Positions 63,130-64,000 of a stretch of DNA of 64,000 bases are shown here, one piece after another (position 1 is the first letter of the stretch; the number at the start of each line of letters is the position of its first letter). The DNA is from JAUCQB01 sp964586235 (GTDB lineage: Bacteria; Planctomycetota; Phycisphaerae; UBA1845; PWPN01). The notes under the pieces were generated by a model that made no database searches, had not been told where the DNA came from, and saw nothing but the letters and a program-made list of their open reading frames with translations. Location: NCBI GenBank assembly GCA_964586235.1, contig CAZPIO010000009.1, positions 1 to 64,000 of the forward strand. Direction: 5' to 3'. The translations under genes and the position numbers were made by a program.

Positions 63130-64000
63130 TCATCGCGATCCAGATGACTGTACAGGACGGGAAAGCGGATGAGCACGCCGAGCAGCGGACTTGCCAGCCT
63201 GGAACACAATCGGCCCGTCGGGCGTGGAGATCGTTGCCTCCGCCAGATCGGCGGCCAGGTCAGTCCGGGGCTCGACGGTGACGCCGCGCGACGTGAGCCG
63301 CGCCCCCCAGAGCCGGTGGCGCAACGAGGACAGATTCGTCACCGTCTTGTTCGCCGAGTGGTCCCCCAGATCCCGGTATTCAGACTTGAGACAGTAGCTC
63401 TGCCGCCAGGCGGCATGATACTTAGCGTCGTTGGTTCGCATCGCCGCCCAGCCCAGGATCCTGGCCAGATACTCCAGATGCCAGGGCTCCATATTCAAGG
63501 AGATGGGAACGCCGTCCATGCGATAAGTAATGGCATCGCCGGCGTGGCTCGTCTGATAGAGCCATCGAACGCCCTGCCCGTCGCGCACGCGGCAGGCCAG
63601 CAGCCAGCGGCAGAACGCCAGGGCAGACCGCTCGATCCGGTCATCCGGGGCGAAGGCCAGATAATCGATCATGGCCTCGGTGGCGATGCAGCCCATCCAG
63701 GGTTTGACGATGAGATTCATGCACGCATGAATACCCACGGTCCCACCCTGATCGGCGAATGAACCGTCGGGAAGCTGCGTGCCGACCAGCCGGTATAGGG
63801 CCTCACGCGCCCTGGCCAGGTCGCCGGGGTCGCCCAGATAACGGTGGAGATAGACCAGTCCGCGGATATAAGCGGCGTCACGCCCGAAGCTCCTTCGAGG
63901 CCAGTTGGCCCGATCCCAGAAGTAGGCCGACTCCGCAACGGAGCGGGCTGTATCCAGCAGATACGGATCACCCGTTTCCAGGTAGGCGGCAACCATGCCC
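63130..64000 (-). CDS. C-terminal part of a possible (alpha/alpha)-barrel protein (cut by window edge)
   Basis: 290 residues up to the stop at 63130, open at the right edge, so the N-terminus is outside. The visible part is helical with repeated helix pairs (YLLDTARSVAESAYFWDRAN, AAYIRGLVYLHRYLGDPGDLARAREALYRLV, WMGCIATEAMIDYLAFAPDDR, NMEPWHLEYLARILGWAAMRT), compatible with a six-hairpin glycosidase-type barrel as in GH88/105/127. No family could be fixed from this part. It is convergent with the transglutaminase gene. Confidence 0.68.
   Translation of the reverse strand, partial: GMVAAYLETGDPYLLDTARSVAESAYFWDRANWPRRSFGRDAAYIRGLVYLHRYLGDPGDLARAREALYRLVGTQLPDGSFADQGGTVGIHACMNLIVKPWMGCIATEAMIDYLAFAPDDRIERSALAFCRWLLACRVRDGQGVRWLYQTSHAGDAITYRMDGVPISLNMEPWHLEYLARILGWAAMRTNDAKYHAAWRQSYCLKSEYRDLGDHSANKTVTNLSSLRHRLWGARLTSRGVTVEPRTDLAADLAEATISTPDGPIVFQAGKSAARRAHPLSRPVQSSGSR

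Noticed and set aside
62948..63133. 61-codon minus frame with ATGA overlap on the right-edge gene
   Set aside because: It also overlaps the transglutaminase stop, and no family or ribosome site was seen; the overlap may be chance.

Overview
The window is GC-rich, densely coding DNA from an uncultured-type Planctomycetota, most likely a Phycisphaerae-like lineage. This is inferred from PEP-CTERM sorting tails, very large secreted modular proteins ending in paired dockerin-like EF-hands of the DxDxDGDVDxxDF type, abundant DUF4838, BNR and GH172-type secreted carbohydrate proteins, and dispersed intergenic repeats. No rRNA, CRISPR array, integrase or transposase gene was found. There is one tRNA gene, tRNA-Ser(GCU).

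Layout. 1-904 holds the start of valS (minus strand, cut by the left edge). 1106-3006 is a two-gene minus-strand unit: an AAA ATPase of the AAA15/AAA_21 type and a small Toprim/DUF4276-like partner, resembling split OLD or PARIS-type defence pairs. 3378-4544 is a GH172 (DUF2961) lipoprotein. 4545-5993 is a gene-free stretch full of hairpins and sigma70-like promoters, ahead of a GAF-SpoIIE phosphatase. At 8054-8144 lies tRNA-Ser; an 18/19-match copy of its 3' end recurs at 12153-12171. Between the two copies sits one 1165-residue secreted propeller/LamG/dockerin protein. 12442-13101 is a PEP-CTERM protein.

13674-21186 is a nucleic-acid-processing island. A RapA/HepA-like SNF2 helicase and a zinc-ribbon partner are read leftward. 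An AlbA_2/HATPase protein and a primase-helicase-DUF559 nuclease are read rightward. The last gene is broken by one in-frame TAA at 20356.

21340-38706 is a carbohydrate-use region. It holds a GH99/71-like protein, a uroporphyrinogen-decarboxylase-family protein, the rhamnose transporter RhaT, a BNR_4 lipoprotein, an MGH1/GH63-like glycosidase, a truncated Gfo/Idh/MocA oxidoreductase, a GntR-LacI hybrid regulator, two DUF4838/GH67-N proteins, a GH32/43-like propeller protein and one unrecognised secreted protein. RhaT next to glucuronidase-like and BNR_4 (ulvan-lyase-related) proteins suggests a rhamnose/uronate-rich polysaccharide as substrate; this is inference.

39254-62966 is a secreted-protein cluster: a second PEP-CTERM protein, five to six giant modular proteins sharing two recurrent beta-sandwich modules, FN3 or He_PIG Ig domains and a cysteine-containing dockerin pair, a second paralogous GntR-LacI regulator, and a transglutaminase-like lipoprotein. 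The right edge cuts a minus-strand gene, possibly an (alpha/alpha)n-barrel protein. A palindromic motif close to TGTCACATCGTGACA lies before three of the transcription units, including both regulator neighbourhoods, and is a candidate operator tying the sugar genes to the secreted-protein cluster.
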